DNA from: JAVBLW01 sp031553215
Lineage (GTDB): Bacteria; Bacillota_I; Bacilli_A; Acholeplasmatales; Anaeroplasmataceae
Length of the DNA: 64,000 bases
Assembly (NCBI GenBank): GCA_031553215.1
Contig: JAVBLW010000005.1
Location: 62,001-126,000, forward strand
Direction: 5' to 3'
Shown piece after piece: positions 50,005 to 58,926 of the stretch. The notes below the pieces were generated by a model, which worked only from the letters and a program-made list of their open reading frames with translations, was not told the DNA's origin and searched no databases. The position numbers were made by a program, and so were the translations under genes. Position 1 is the first letter of the stretch; every line of letters starts with the position of its first letter.

Positions 50005-50751
50005 TTATTCCTCTTTTTCATATGTTACTTTATATAAATATAGTCCATTTGCTGGAGCTACTTTATGAGAAATTTTCGGATCTTTTTTTTCGAAAACTTC
50101 CAGTATTTTTTCTTTACTATCCCTACCTAGACCAATATCAATTATAAGTCCCATCATTCTTCTTATTTGATATTTTAAGAATCCAGTTCCTTCAAATATA
50201 AACTCTAAAACATCTTCTTTTATAATTAAATCTGCTTTATATATAGTTTTAACAAAGTCTTTTCTTTTATCAACTTCAGCACTACAAAATCCCTGGAAAT
50301 TATGAGTCCCTTGAAATAAATTAAGAGCTTCTCTCATTTTATCTATATCAAGTCTTTTACAAAAAGCCATATAGTTACGATAAAACAAATCTTCTTTATT
50401 ATGCATGATATAATAACGATATTCTTTTTTTGTCGCGCTAAATCTAGCATGAAACTTTTCATCCACTATTTTAACTTCTAGTATTCTTATATCATCCGGC
50501 AAAAAGGTATTTATAGCAGTCATCCATTTATATTCTTTGATATCTTTTGATGTATCAAAATGGATAACTTGTCCTCTAGCATGAACCCCTTTATCGGTTC
50601 TGCCAGAACCATATATTTTAGTATCTTCATTAGTTATTTTTTTTATTGCATTAGTTAATTCTAATTCAATAGTAGGAAGATTATCTTGCACCTGAAATCC
50701 TGAATAATTTGTTCCATCATAACTAATGATACATTTTACTCTATACAACAA
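50005..50751 (-). CDS. truA: tRNA pseudouridine(38-40) synthase
   Basis: A 248-residue pseudouridine synthase that modifies positions 38-40 of tRNA anticodon arms. The family start CIISYDGTNYSGFQVQDNLPTIE, the catalytic Asp in GSGRTDKGVHARGQ (about 51-58), and the YEYRYYI and FLKYQIRRMMG blocks are visible. The initiation codon is TTG at 50751 (a second TTG follows directly); no ATG fits in frame, and the ribosome binding site is weak, so translation is probably coupled to ecfT, which it overlaps by 11 bases. Confidence 0.94.
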   Translation of the reverse strand: MLYRVKCIISYDGTNYSGFQVQDNLPTIELELTNAIKKITNEDTKIYGSGRTDKGVHARGQVIHFDTSKDIKEYKWMTAINTFLPDDIRILEVKIVDEKFHARFSATKKEYRYYIMHNKEDLFYRNYMAFCKRLDIDKMREALNLFQGTHNFQGFCSAEVDKRKDFVKTIYKADLIIKEDVLEFIFEGTGFLKYQIRRMMGLIIDIGLGRDSKEKILEVFEKKDPKISHKVAPANGLYLYKVTYEKEE

Positions 50752-51709
50752 TCTTATACCAAATAGTTAAACCCATTAGAGAAAAAGTGACTATTAGTGC
50801 AATATAATCAATGACTCTAAGTTTTAATATATCTATTTGCGTTCTAGGGGCATCTATTTCATATCCCCTAACAATCATTGCATTTGATAAGTCTTCTGCT
50901 CTTCTAATCGAAATAACAAACATTGGTATTAACAATGATATTATTTGTGTCACCTTATCTTTTAGTTTACCTTCACTAAAATCAACACCACGTGAAGCTT
51001 GAGCTTTCATTATTTTATTTGTTTCATCTAATAATGTTGGGATAAAACGTAATGTTAATGATAGCATCATTGCGATTACACTTACCGGCACTTTTATTAA
51101 TTTAAGTGGAGATAATACACTAGATATCCCATGATTGATATCAGTAGTCATTGTTGTGAATGTTAATAATGACGTAATACCTATCATTATTATTACTCTA
51201 AAAAAAACAAAGAATCCACGACTTACCCCTTCTTCATAGACATTTAATCGATATGTTTTCCAGTGAAAACTATCAATTTTAAGAAAATATTGTATTGCAA
51301 AAATACCAAATAAATATAATAACATATATGTTAATTTAAAAGGTATTAACTTCTTTGTTAGGAAATAAAAAATAGTAATTCCTAAAATACCAAGTAATTG
51401 GTATAAACCAAAATTGAAGGTAAATGTTTGAAGTAATTTTCCTTCTTTATTATAAATAACCTGCAATACAAAGGTAAACAAAACTAAAAATATAATAGGT
51501 TTTAATCCCTTTATCATTTTCATTAGAGGTATCCCTGTTGTTAAAAACATAACAAAAAATAATCCTAAAGCTATAGCAACTGAATATAATGTAGGCAGTA
51601 AGAATACTACAACCATTAATAATATTGTTAGTACTATTTTCATTCTTGGATCCAGTCTATAAATCCAACTTTTTCCTGGTATATATTGTCCAATTGTAAT
51701 ATTATTCAT
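50741..51709 (-). CDS. ecfT: energy-coupling factor transporter transmembrane protein EcfT
   Basis: A 322-residue membrane subunit of the group II ECF vitamin transporter. It has six to eight hydrophobic segments and the two coupling-helix motifs that contact the ATPases: QASRGVDF (about 220) and IVRGYE (about 271), each with the Ala/Val-Arg-Gly core. It connects the ATPase pair EcfA1-EcfA2 with interchangeable substrate-binding S subunits; no S-subunit gene is present here, which is usual for group II systems. It overlaps ecfA2 by 8 bases and truA by 11 bases. A segment near residues 120-165 is longer than in B. subtilis EcfT, probably an extra membrane hairpin. Confidence 0.93.
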   Translation of the reverse strand: MNNITIGQYIPGKSWIYRLDPRMKIVLTILLMVVVFLLPTLYSVAIALGLFFVMFLTTGIPLMKMIKGLKPIIFLVLFTFVLQVIYNKEGKLLQTFTFNFGLYQLLGILGITIFYFLTKKLIPFKLTYMLLYLFGIFAIQYFLKIDSFHWKTYRLNVYEEGVSRGFFVFFRVIIMIGITSLLTFTTMTTDINHGISSVLSPLKLIKVPVSVIAMMLSLTLRFIPTLLDETNKIMKAQASRGVDFSEGKLKDKVTQIISLLIPMFVISIRRAEDLSNAMIVRGYEIDAPRTQIDILKLRVIDYIALIVTFSLMGLTIWYKIVV

Positions 51710-52565
51710 TAGTGCTCACCGCCTTTAATGAATCAAACAAATCTTCTTCCGAATAATTATTATAACCAATATTATAATTCAATTTTGAATTTATATAATC
51801 AATCGTTTTTAAAATTTGCGGCTTTTCAAGATGATATTCATGATAATTAGTTTTAAACAAATCTTCTTTTTTACCATCAAATACTTTCATTCCATTATTC
51901 ATTACAATAACCCTAGTGGCATATTTATAAACAATATCCATATCATGTGATATTAATATCATTGTTTTATTTTGTTCTTTATGAATATTATAAAATGTAT
52001 TCATGATCTCTTTTGCTCCAAAAGGATCTAGTCCTCTCGTTGGCTCATCTAGTACTAAAATGTCAGGATTATATGCTAGAATACCAGCTATCGCTACTTT
52101 TCTCATTTGTCCACCACTTAAATTGAAGGGCGACTTAGTTAAAATACTTTCATCTATACCTATTAACTTAACAGTTTCTAGCGCTAATTTCTCAGCCTCT
52201 TGATCGTTATATCCAAATATTTTTGGTGCAAATTTAATATCCTTTAAAACAGTTTCCTCAAACAGTTGATATTCAGGAAATTGAAAAACAAATCCTACTT
52301 TTTTTCTAATTGGTTTTAATTTAGGATTTTTATTTTTTTTAGGTGTTATTATATTATCAAAAATATTCATAGTACCACTGGTTGGTAATAGAAGGGCATT
52401 CATATGTTGAACTAAAGTTGATTTCCCACTACCAGTTTGCCCAACTATAGCTACGAATTCATTAGTTGGTTCAATATTCAAATTTATATCTTTTATGGCA
52501 GTAACATAATCATTCTTTTTTATTCCATCATAAGAATGATTTACTCCTTCAAACTTAATTCCCAT
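51702..52565 (-). CDS. ecfA2: energy-coupling factor transporter ATPase EcfA2
   Basis: A 287-residue ABC ATPase. Walker A GQTGSGKST (about 42-50), Q-loop FQFPEYQLFEETV, signature LSGGQMRK, Walker B ILVLDEPTRGLDP and the switch His in LISHDMD are all present. The FQFPEYQ Q-loop is characteristic of EcfA2. I place the start at the ATG 52565, with GGAG 5 bases upstream; an in-frame GTG two codons earlier lies within that site. It overlaps the 3' end of ecfA1 by 25 bases and pairs with EcfA1 to energise vitamin uptake through EcfT. Confidence 0.94.
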   Translation of the reverse strand: MGIKFEGVNHSYDGIKKNDYVTAIKDINLNIEPTNEFVAIVGQTGSGKSTLVQHMNALLLPTSGTMNIFDNIITPKKNKNPKLKPIRKKVGFVFQFPEYQLFEETVLKDIKFAPKIFGYNDQEAEKLALETVKLIGIDESILTKSPFNLSGGQMRKVAIAGILAYNPDILVLDEPTRGLDPFGAKEIMNTFYNIHKEQNKTMILISHDMDIVYKYATRVIVMNNGMKVFDGKKEDLFKTNYHEYHLEKPQILKTIDYINSKLNYNIGYNNYSEEDLFDSLKAVSTNE

Positions 52566-53350
52566 AGACACTCCATTAATTGCTTATTTTTGTTAAGTTC
52601 TTCATCTAATCCCGCTTGATTAAATAATCTCAAGTTAAATGGAATATCTAAATTAGAACTCTTAAGCATTTCTTCTTGTTTAAATATTTCTTTTGGTGTA
52701 CCTTCACTAATAATTAGTCCATCCTTTAAAACAATTATTCTATCACTTAGACTAGCCAAATTCAAATCATGCGTGATGGTAATGATTGTTTTATTATATG
52801 TATTTTTCAATTCTTTTATAAGTTCTATAACTTCTTTGTTTCCCTCGGGGTCCAACATTGATGTGGCTTCATCTAATATAATTATTTGAGAATCTAGTGC
52901 TAAAATACCAGCTATTGCAACCCTTTGTTTTTGTCCTCCACTTAAGTTAGAAGGTTGACGCTCCAAGTAATCGATCATTCCCACTTTCTTAGCATATTTA
53001 TCAATAAGTTCAATCATTTCTTCTCTTGGTATCATTTGATTCTCTAAACCAAATGCAATATCATATTTTACATTCACTCCGACAAATTGATTATCAGGAT
53101 TTTGAAAAACAATACCTATTTTTTTTCTTATATTTTTAATAGTTTCCTCTTTTAATTCTTCACCATCAATTACTATGGTTCCTTGTTTTGCTTCAAGTAA
53201 TCCAACTAGTAATTTAGAAATAGTTGATTTCCCACTACCATTATGGCCTAATATAGAAACCCATTCAGATTTATTAACATTAAAAGATACACCTTTTAAG
53301 GCGTAATCTTGTTTTGAATATGCATAATGTAAGTCTTTTACTTCGATCAT
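52541..53350 (-). CDS. ecfA1: energy-coupling factor transporter ATPase EcfA1
   Basis: A 269-residue ABC ATPase. Walker A GHNGSGKST (about 36-44), Q-loop FQNPDNQFVG (the EcfA1 form), signature LSGGQKQR, Walker B IIILDEATSMLDP and the switch His in TITHDLN are intact. It is first in the ecfA1-ecfA2-ecfT-truA operon. In B. subtilis this operon follows rplQ directly; here about 5 kb carrying surface-protein genes, rsmH and a glycoside hydrolase lipoprotein separate them. GAGGTG lies 9 bases upstream of the ATG. Confidence 0.95.
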   Translation of the reverse strand: MIEVKDLHYAYSKQDYALKGVSFNVNKSEWVSILGHNGSGKSTISKLLVGLLEAKQGTIVIDGEELKEETIKNIRKKIGIVFQNPDNQFVGVNVKYDIAFGLENQMIPREEMIELIDKYAKKVGMIDYLERQPSNLSGGQKQRVAIAGILALDSQIIILDEATSMLDPEGNKEVIELIKELKNTYNKTIITITHDLNLASLSDRIIVLKDGLIISEGTPKEIFKQEEMLKSSNLDIPFNLRLFNQAGLDEELNKNKQLMECLWELSLKE

Positions 53351-53402
53351 TTCTATTCACCTCATGCTTTTATATTATATCATGTTAGTATATTTTTATA
53401 AA

Positions 53403-53431
53403 GAAAAAAAGACTTTTTAGTTAAGTCCTTT
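53403..53431 (-). terminator. terminator of the glycoside hydrolase lipoprotein gene
   Basis: GGACTT/AAGTCT stem with an AT loop and a following run of seven U on the minus strand; the 5' arm overlaps the last codons. Confidence 0.6.
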
Positions 53432-54664
53432 TTTAAGTTCTGTATAGGCCATTATCAATGGTGCAACACCCTTAGCATCATTTTCAACGATTTCTTCTGA
53501 TATATAATATTCAAATGAACCATCTCTTATAATATTGTTTTGAGGACCAAGTCCAGCCGTAATGCATATGCCACCTAAATTTAGATCACCATTTACACTT
53601 GTCAGATATTTTTTACATACTCCAAAAAATACTTTTTCTCCCATATTATAATATTTTTTGTCTATAATTCCTAATCTTGCGGCCTTTAATGAAGCATAAC
53701 TTACCATTAATGAACCAGATGTTTCTAAATAGTTTCCACTTCGTTTTCCTTGATCTACAACTTGATAAAACATATTATTAGCTGAATCAATATATTCATA
53801 TATTCCTGATAAAGTTATCTCAATTAATTCTTTAAATCTATTTTTTATTTCTACTTCATTATCATCAATAATTGAATATACATCAACTAATGCAATGGTA
53901 TACCAACCAATTGACCTTAACCAAAAATTACTCGATAATCCAGTTGTAGAATCAGCCCAAAATATTGATTTGCTGCTGTCATAACCATGGTAATATAGAT
54001 GCTTTTCTTTATCATACATTAAATTAAATACATTCTCAAATTGATTAAGAATATCATCATATCTTCGTTCATTTGGATTTTTAAATACTGTCTCATACAT
54101 TGCATAAAATGGTTGAGCCATATATAAACCATCTAACCAAATCTGATTATTGTATATTTGCTTATGCCAAAAATTTCCCTCTTGTGTTCTTGGTTGATTC
54201 ATTAATTGTGTATATAATGTATCTATTGCAGTTTTATATTTTTGTTCCCCCGTTAATTCATATAAGTAAAATAAAACTCTTCCTTCGTTGATATTATCTA
54301 AATTGTATGTATCCATATTATATCCTAATATCTCGCCATCTTCATTTACATAATAATCAATAAAGTTACCCGCATAAGAAAGATACTCGAATTGATTTGT
54401 TTGTTCATATAAGTCAATTAATGAACTTATCATGCAGCCATCTATATAATTCCATGCCGCAGCTTTCCCAGATTTAATAGTTTCTATGTTCCAAAGCGGC
54501 CTATCCGGTGATGATGTTAGTAATTTATCAATATAGTCATCTATTAGCTGATAAACTTCTTTTTTTTCAGAATCACTTATAGCATCAGGATTATTATTTT
54601 TCCCACAGCTAATAATACCAATACATAATAAGCACATCAAAATCATCAAATATATTTTTTTCAT
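53417..54664 (-). CDS. GH88/GH105 family glycoside hydrolase lipoprotein
   Basis: A 415-residue lipoprotein. The signal peptide ends in a lipobox IISC (Cys at about 20). The mature part is an alpha/alpha-barrel of the GH88/GH105 unsaturated glucuronyl/rhamnogalacturonyl hydrolase type: WLDGLYMAQPFYAMY (about 178-192) supplies the Asp typical of the active site, and WADSTTGLSSNFWLRSIGWYTIALVD is the other family block. Such enzymes remove unsaturated uronic acids left by polysaccharide lyases, from pectin or host glycosaminoglycans. No lyase gene is nearby, so the source of substrate is unknown. It is anchored outside the cell. It lies between rsmH and the ecf operon, on a transcript that may start with rsmH. 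Confidence 0.82.
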   Translation of the reverse strand: MKKIYLMILMCLLCIGIISCGKNNNPDAISDSEKKEVYQLIDDYIDKLLTSSPDRPLWNIETIKSGKAAAWNYIDGCMISSLIDLYEQTNQFEYLSYAGNFIDYYVNEDGEILGYNMDTYNLDNINEGRVLFYLYELTGEQKYKTAIDTLYTQLMNQPRTQEGNFWHKQIYNNQIWLDGLYMAQPFYAMYETVFKNPNERRYDDILNQFENVFNLMYDKEKHLYYHGYDSSKSIFWADSTTGLSSNFWLRSIGWYTIALVDVYSIIDDNEVEIKNRFKELIEITLSGIYEYIDSANNMFYQVVDQGKRSGNYLETSGSLMVSYASLKAARLGIIDKKYYNMGEKVFFGVCKKYLTSVNGDLNLGGICITAGLGPQNNIIRDGSFEYYISEEIVENDAKGVAPLIMAYTELKKGLN

Positions 54665-54689
54665 TTTAATCTTTCTCCTATATTTAAGA

Positions 54690-55739
54690 CTAAGCCTTAA
54701 TAGCCCAACGCATTTTAGTAGATCGAGCCCTACTATTTATATTACATTCTTCTTGTGAAGGTCTTATAACTTCTTTTGCTATATCACTAAAAATACCACT
54801 TCGATAATAACTTTGGAAAGCTTTTTTAACTAATCTATCTTCTCCAGAATGGAACGTAAGAATTGCGACACGTCCCCCACTGTTTAAAATATTAGGTAAT
54901 TTATCCAAAAAGTCATATAACACTTCAAATTCTTTATTTACGGCTATCCTTAATGCTTGGAAAACTCTTTGACATGTTTTTTTGATAACGTCTTTACGAG
55001 TGCTTTGAGGAATAAAATTTAAGGTCTCTGCAATTATCTTTTGTAGCTCAGTAGTCGTATTGATTGGATTCCCATTTCTTAAATGAAGACAGATTGCTTT
55101 TGAGATTTTTTCCGCATATGGTTCATCAGAATTTTCCATTAACATGTATTCCAATTCTTTTTGATTAACTTCCCTTAACAATTGGGCGGCAGTAATTCCT
55201 TTTTCTGGATTTAATCTTAAATCAAGAGGTCCATCTTTTTTATATGAAAAACCACGTTCAGGATTATCAACTTGCATTGATGAAACACCTAAATCTCCTA
55301 ATACAAAATCAAATAGGCCAAATTCTTCACTCACTTGATCAATGTTAGCGAAGTTTATGTTTTTTGCAGTAAATATATCATCACCGTAACCAAGATTTGC
55401 TAATCTATTTTTAGTCTTTACTATTTCTATTGGATCAGCATCAAGACCATATATATGTCCTTTTGAATCTAGGCATTTTAACATTTCCAACGTATGTCCA
55501 CCATATCCTAGCGTTACATCTAATCCTTTTTGACCAGGTTTAATTTGCAAAAACTCTAATATCTCCTTTACACATATAGAAATGTGCATTGAAGCTGGTG
55601 TGCTTCCTTTACTTATAACTTTTTGAATAGTTTCCGCATATTTTTCAGGCTGATGCTCTTTATATTTTTCACTATATTTTTTTGGATGTGTACCACTATA
55701 TCTAACGCGTCTAACGTGTTTTACTTCATTATTTTCCAT
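54690..55739 (-). CDS. rsmH: 16S rRNA (cytosine(1402)-N(4))-methyltransferase, long form
   Basis: A 349-residue SAM-dependent methyltransferase. It shows the RsmH core: LDVTLGYGGHTLEML SAM motif (about 79-93), FVLGDLGVSSMQVDNPERGFSYKKDGPLDLR and the C-terminal ILTFHSGEDRLVK. A 45-residue N-terminal extension (HPKKYSEKYKEHQPEKYAETIQKVISKGSTPASMH) distinguishes it from the usual 310-residue RsmH of division clusters and matches a second, longer branch I know from Firmicutes. It is not next to mraZ or ftsL. A classical copy elsewhere in the genome is possible, so this may be a paralogue. It modifies the same 16S nucleotide as RsmI. Confidence 0.87.
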   Translation of the reverse strand: MENNEVKHVRRVRYSGTHPKKYSEKYKEHQPEKYAETIQKVISKGSTPASMHISICVKEILEFLQIKPGQKGLDVTLGYGGHTLEMLKCLDSKGHIYGLDADPIEIVKTKNRLANLGYGDDIFTAKNINFANIDQVSEEFGLFDFVLGDLGVSSMQVDNPERGFSYKKDGPLDLRLNPEKGITAAQLLREVNQKELEYMLMENSDEPYAEKISKAICLHLRNGNPINTTTELQKIIAETLNFIPQSTRKDVIKKTCQRVFQALRIAVNKEFEVLYDFLDKLPNILNSGGRVAILTFHSGEDRLVKKAFQSYYRSGIFSDIAKEVIRPSQEECNINSRARSTKMRWAIKA

Positions 55740-55782
55740 GATTACCTCACATTAATTTTATTACGTTTATTATACCATAACA

Positions 55783-55818
55783 AAATAAAAAGCCCTAATC
55801 AAAATGAAAAGGACCTTT
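55783..55818 (-). terminator. possible terminator after the 607-residue surface protein gene
   Basis: AGGTCC/GGGCTT stem with G-U pairs and a 15-base loop, followed by a U-rich stretch on the minus strand. It is weaker than others in the window. Confidence 0.4.
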
Positions 55819-55822
55819 TAAA

Positions 55823-57646
55823 CTACTTGCTATTAACATTTAAATCACTAGCCTTAAATGTCATTCCACTTCCGTTAGGAGCAAATACTAATCCAATATT
55901 TTCACTAGAAGCAAAATATAAAATAGCGATTTCTTCTTCTGAAAAATACTTTCTTCTAAAGTAAATATTAAACACCGCTGTAGAAATACCTTTTATCTCG
56001 AAAACTATATTACTACTATTATCTAAGCCACTAAATATTATATTACCGTCGTTATCCAATGAGGTATAAACAAAGTCTACTCCTGTTATATTATTAGTAT
56101 AACTAACAGAGCTGCCACTAGCACCAACGTTCAAATACCAGAAATATGCACCATTTGTACCATTATCACGTGACAAAGCAAACTCCATCTTTTCATCAAT
56201 CATGCTTTGTGTAATCTCATACGTAAAATAATAAGCATATCCACTTAGAAGTTTACCTTGATAATTTGTATCAATTAATACCTGAAGCCCAGTCATTCTT
56301 GATGAATAATCGCCCTTAGTTTCCCTCTTAAAACTAGACAATGTAAAGTTTTCTCCATCACCTGATGGATTAACTAAAACAAACTCCATTGTCCCTGCTA
56401 TTTGAGGTGCTACCCATACACATCTTTGTGGTACAATAATTTTTCCCTGATAACTTCCAACCCTACCATTATCAATAGTAACTCTGTTATTATCAATATC
56501 TAATTTACTTTGAAGTCGAATTGTATAAAAGTTTGACTCATCGCTCAAAAATGTGGCTTTCTTCACTTTTTCACCTGGCGCTGGATAGGTTATATTACCA
56601 TTTGTATATGGCAATGGCTTTATTACTCCTGAGGAAACTGGATAGTAATAATCCGTAGTATTAATATTTGATTTTAGAGTACTATATACCTTTAAATCAG
56701 AACCAGTGAAATAACCGATATTATCCGCAGTACCCGCTTGACTCGTTACACCACTGCTTGTTATAAATTCACCTTCGCCACGGAAAGGTAAGGACTGACT
56801 TTTTTCTATCGCATTAGAACTACTTCCGTTTAATAGATGAATCCTATCTAATAATTCACCTATATCAGTTGAGGAATCATACCCAATTGATCCCCCTGGT
56901 TTATTAATCCAATTTACTGTATTTGCATCATAGTCTCCAATTAGTGTGTATTTACTAATTACACTTGATGATATACCAGTAACAGAATTAATCAATCCTA
57001 GGTTTGAATAATGAATTCCAACTGTATTTACACTGCCATTCACATATCCTGCTAGTAATCCAACTAAAGTATTTTGTGATAGAGACTTTATAGAAATATT
57101 ATCCAGATATAGATTTTTTATTTCAACTATGTCACGGGAATAAACAAATGATTCATCCATTAATCCAACAACACCAAACATTCCAACTATACTACCAAAC
57201 TTATTTCTATTCGCTTCATTTAGCGTAGGTTTTATATCAAAATAGCTTTCTTGATTATAAACAGTTAAATTTGAAACAACATACCCATTCCCATTGAAGT
57301 TTCCAACAAATGGATTTTCCTCTGTTCCTATCGGTGGTAAAGGAAAATCAGTCATATCGATATCATTACCAAGTTCAAAATAATATTGTTTTTTTACATT
57401 TGTACCATCAAGTTCATTAAAGGTACCTAAGTATTGTAGCCAAGCTAAATTGTATAAATGTCTAGTTCTAGTTATTATAAATGGATTTTGTTCACTTCCA
57501 TTTCCACTTGCAAAATATGCAGATTTGGAATAACCCGTTATTGCAGGATCTATTTCTTTACTATTTTGAAACCATCCATATACAACAGCTATACATATAC
57601 AAATACTAGATAAAAACATCATGAAAAACAATCCTATTCTTTTCAT
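55823..57646 (-). CDS. SipW-dependent-type surface protein with GLUG-like motif
   Basis: A 607-residue exported protein. A hydrophobic start (about 4-24) ends in VVYGWFQN, the same AWF-like pattern as SipW-type substrates. A segment near residues 45-135 (NPFIITRTRHLYNLAWL, YYFELGNDIDMTDF, FVGNFNGNGYVVSNLTV) is a GLUG-like beta-helix repeat found in bacterial surface adhesins. The rest is Ser/Thr/Asn-rich and beta-type. It lacks an LPxTG motif or C-terminal membrane helix. Its ATG overlaps the stop of the 241-residue SipW-type gene by 4 bases, so the two are co-translated and may assemble together. There is no SipW gene nearby; the peptidases at 30-36 kb would be needed. Confidence 0.75.
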   Translation of the reverse strand: MKRIGLFFMMFLSSICICIAVVYGWFQNSKEIDPAITGYSKSAYFASGNGSEQNPFIITRTRHLYNLAWLQYLGTFNELDGTNVKKQYYFELGNDIDMTDFPLPPIGTEENPFVGNFNGNGYVVSNLTVYNQESYFDIKPTLNEANRNKFGSIVGMFGVVGLMDESFVYSRDIVEIKNLYLDNISIKSLSQNTLVGLLAGYVNGSVNTVGIHYSNLGLINSVTGISSSVISKYTLIGDYDANTVNWINKPGGSIGYDSSTDIGELLDRIHLLNGSSSNAIEKSQSLPFRGEGEFITSSGVTSQAGTADNIGYFTGSDLKVYSTLKSNINTTDYYYPVSSGVIKPLPYTNGNITYPAPGEKVKKATFLSDESNFYTIRLQSKLDIDNNRVTIDNGRVGSYQGKIIVPQRCVWVAPQIAGTMEFVLVNPSGDGENFTLSSFKRETKGDYSSRMTGLQVLIDTNYQGKLLSGYAYYFTYEITQSMIDEKMEFALSRDNGTNGAYFWYLNVGASGSSVSYTNNITGVDFVYTSLDNDGNIIFSGLDNSSNIVFEIKGISTAVFNIYFRRKYFSEEEIAILYFASSENIGLVFAPNGSGMTFKASDLNVNSK

Positions 57647-58368
57647 AGTTTCACTTCCCCACTTAAAAAGAATTTAAAATCACAGGTATATGATATATCA
57701 ACATCTTTGGTTAAAACATCACTTCCAAGATTATTAGTATAAATATTTTCAATTGATTCTTCATAATATGCTAGTAAAATATATATACATTTAACATTAT
57801 CTTTATTTTTAATAAAAGATATATTTTTAGTAAAAGTTGGATTACTATCATTTAATGTAACAAATGCCTGCCTATTATATGCACTATAATAGGTTGAAGA
57901 ATTTATTTCATCCAAGTTATCAAGATAATAAAAAGATATTATACTAGATAAAGGATTATTACTTTCTTCAAGTATATTCAAATAGCTGTTTGAAGTTGTT
58001 TGAACATTAAAACTTGATATGTTACAACTTTTTTCTAATACAACTTCCATTAAAATCTGTGTAGGGGTTTCACTTAGTGTATCGTAACTAGGCATTTTAA
58101 GTGTTGAAGTAGAAGATACCATATATGTGTCACCAATCTTAAAGTTAACACCATCACCATTAGAATCAGATATATTTTCTACATCAGCTATCTTATAATA
58201 TTTAACAGATTCAATTAAAAGAGTATCTCCCGCAATTCCAGAATTAACTCCTCCAGCTTCAGCTTTATCATTAGCCGAATACCATGCAAAAGCCAAAGAA
58301 ATAAATAATAGAAGCATACAGAAAAGAAGGATACTATATAACAAGCGTCGTGTGTGTTCTTTTATCAT
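57643..58368 (-). CDS. SipW-dependent-type secreted protein
   Basis: A 241-residue secreted protein with a basic, hydrophobic signal region (about 8-28) followed by AFAWYSANDKAEAGG, the hallmark of SipW-type substrates. The mature part is beta-rich with Asn/Ser/Tyr-rich strands and lacks the LEGxDxDC motif of the 35-39 kb proteins. It heads a two-gene operon with the 607-residue surface protein. An extended -10 box (TGCTATAAT) lies about 90 bases upstream, and the strongest ribosome binding site (AAAGGAG) is 35 bases from the ATG, with a small TAGAA/TTCTA hairpin between, so the exact start is less certain than usual. Confidence 0.75.
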   Translation of the reverse strand: MIKEHTRRLLYSILLFCMLLLFISLAFAWYSANDKAEAGGVNSGIAGDTLLIESVKYYKIADVENISDSNGDGVNFKIGDTYMVSSTSTLKMPSYDTLSETPTQILMEVVLEKSCNISSFNVQTTSNSYLNILEESNNPLSSIISFYYLDNLDEINSSTYYSAYNRQAFVTLNDSNPTFTKNISFIKNKDNVKCIYILLAYYEESIENIYTNNLGSDVLTKDVDISYTCDFKFFLSGEVKL

Positions 58369-58503
58369 ATTCTTTACTACAATAGAAATACTTCTACTAT
58401 ATACTCCTTTCTTAAAAATTATCTTATATACTTATTACTTATTATAGCATAAAATTATTGTTTTATAAACATGCCCTACAATAGACCAAAATCAACGTTT
58501 TAA

Positions 58504-58541
58504 AATAAAAAGCCCTAATTCAATAGAATAGGGCATTTTTT
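58504..58541 (-). terminator. rplQ (alpha operon) terminator
   Basis: GCCCTA/TAGGGC stem with an 11-base loop, followed on the minus strand by UUUUUAUUUU. It closes the ribosomal protein operon before the surface-protein genes. Confidence 0.88.
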
Positions 58542-58542
58542 A

Positions 58543-58905
58543 TTATTCAACGAAAGCGATGATTGCCATTTGAGTAGCATCTCCACGACGAACACCAGTT
58601 TTAATTACTCTAGTGTATCCTCCGTTACGAGTTGCAAACTTAGGTGCAATTTCAGAAAATAATTTTTGAATTGCATATTGCCCTTGTTCATCTTTTTCAA
58701 AACGAACCATTTGAGCAGCTTGGCGTCTTGAATGTAAAGTATTAGTTTTTCCTAATGTTACCATTTTGTCGGCTAATCTCTTTAATTCTTTAGCTTTAGT
58801 TTCAGTTGTTTCGATTTGACCATTTAATATTAAATCTGTCACTAAATCACGTAATAAAGCTTTTCTTTGTGCTGAATTACGACGTAATCTACTATAACCT
58901 GCCAT
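58543..58905 (-). CDS. rplQ: 50S ribosomal protein L17
   Basis: A 120-residue ribosomal protein with the expected [38 protein letters not shown] start and the [26 protein letters not shown] end. It is the last gene of the alpha operon, 21 bases after rpoA, followed by a strong terminator. Length equals that of Bacilli L17. In most Bacilli ecfA1 would be next. Confidence 0.97.
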   Translation of the reverse strand: MAGYSRLRRNSAQRKALLRDLVTDLILNGQIETTETKAKELKRLADKMVTLGKTNTLHSRRQAAQMVRFEKDEQGQYAIQKLFSEIAPKFATRNGGYTRVIKTGVRRGDATQMAIIAFVE

Positions 58906-58926
58906 ATAAAGTCCTCCTTGCGAGTA

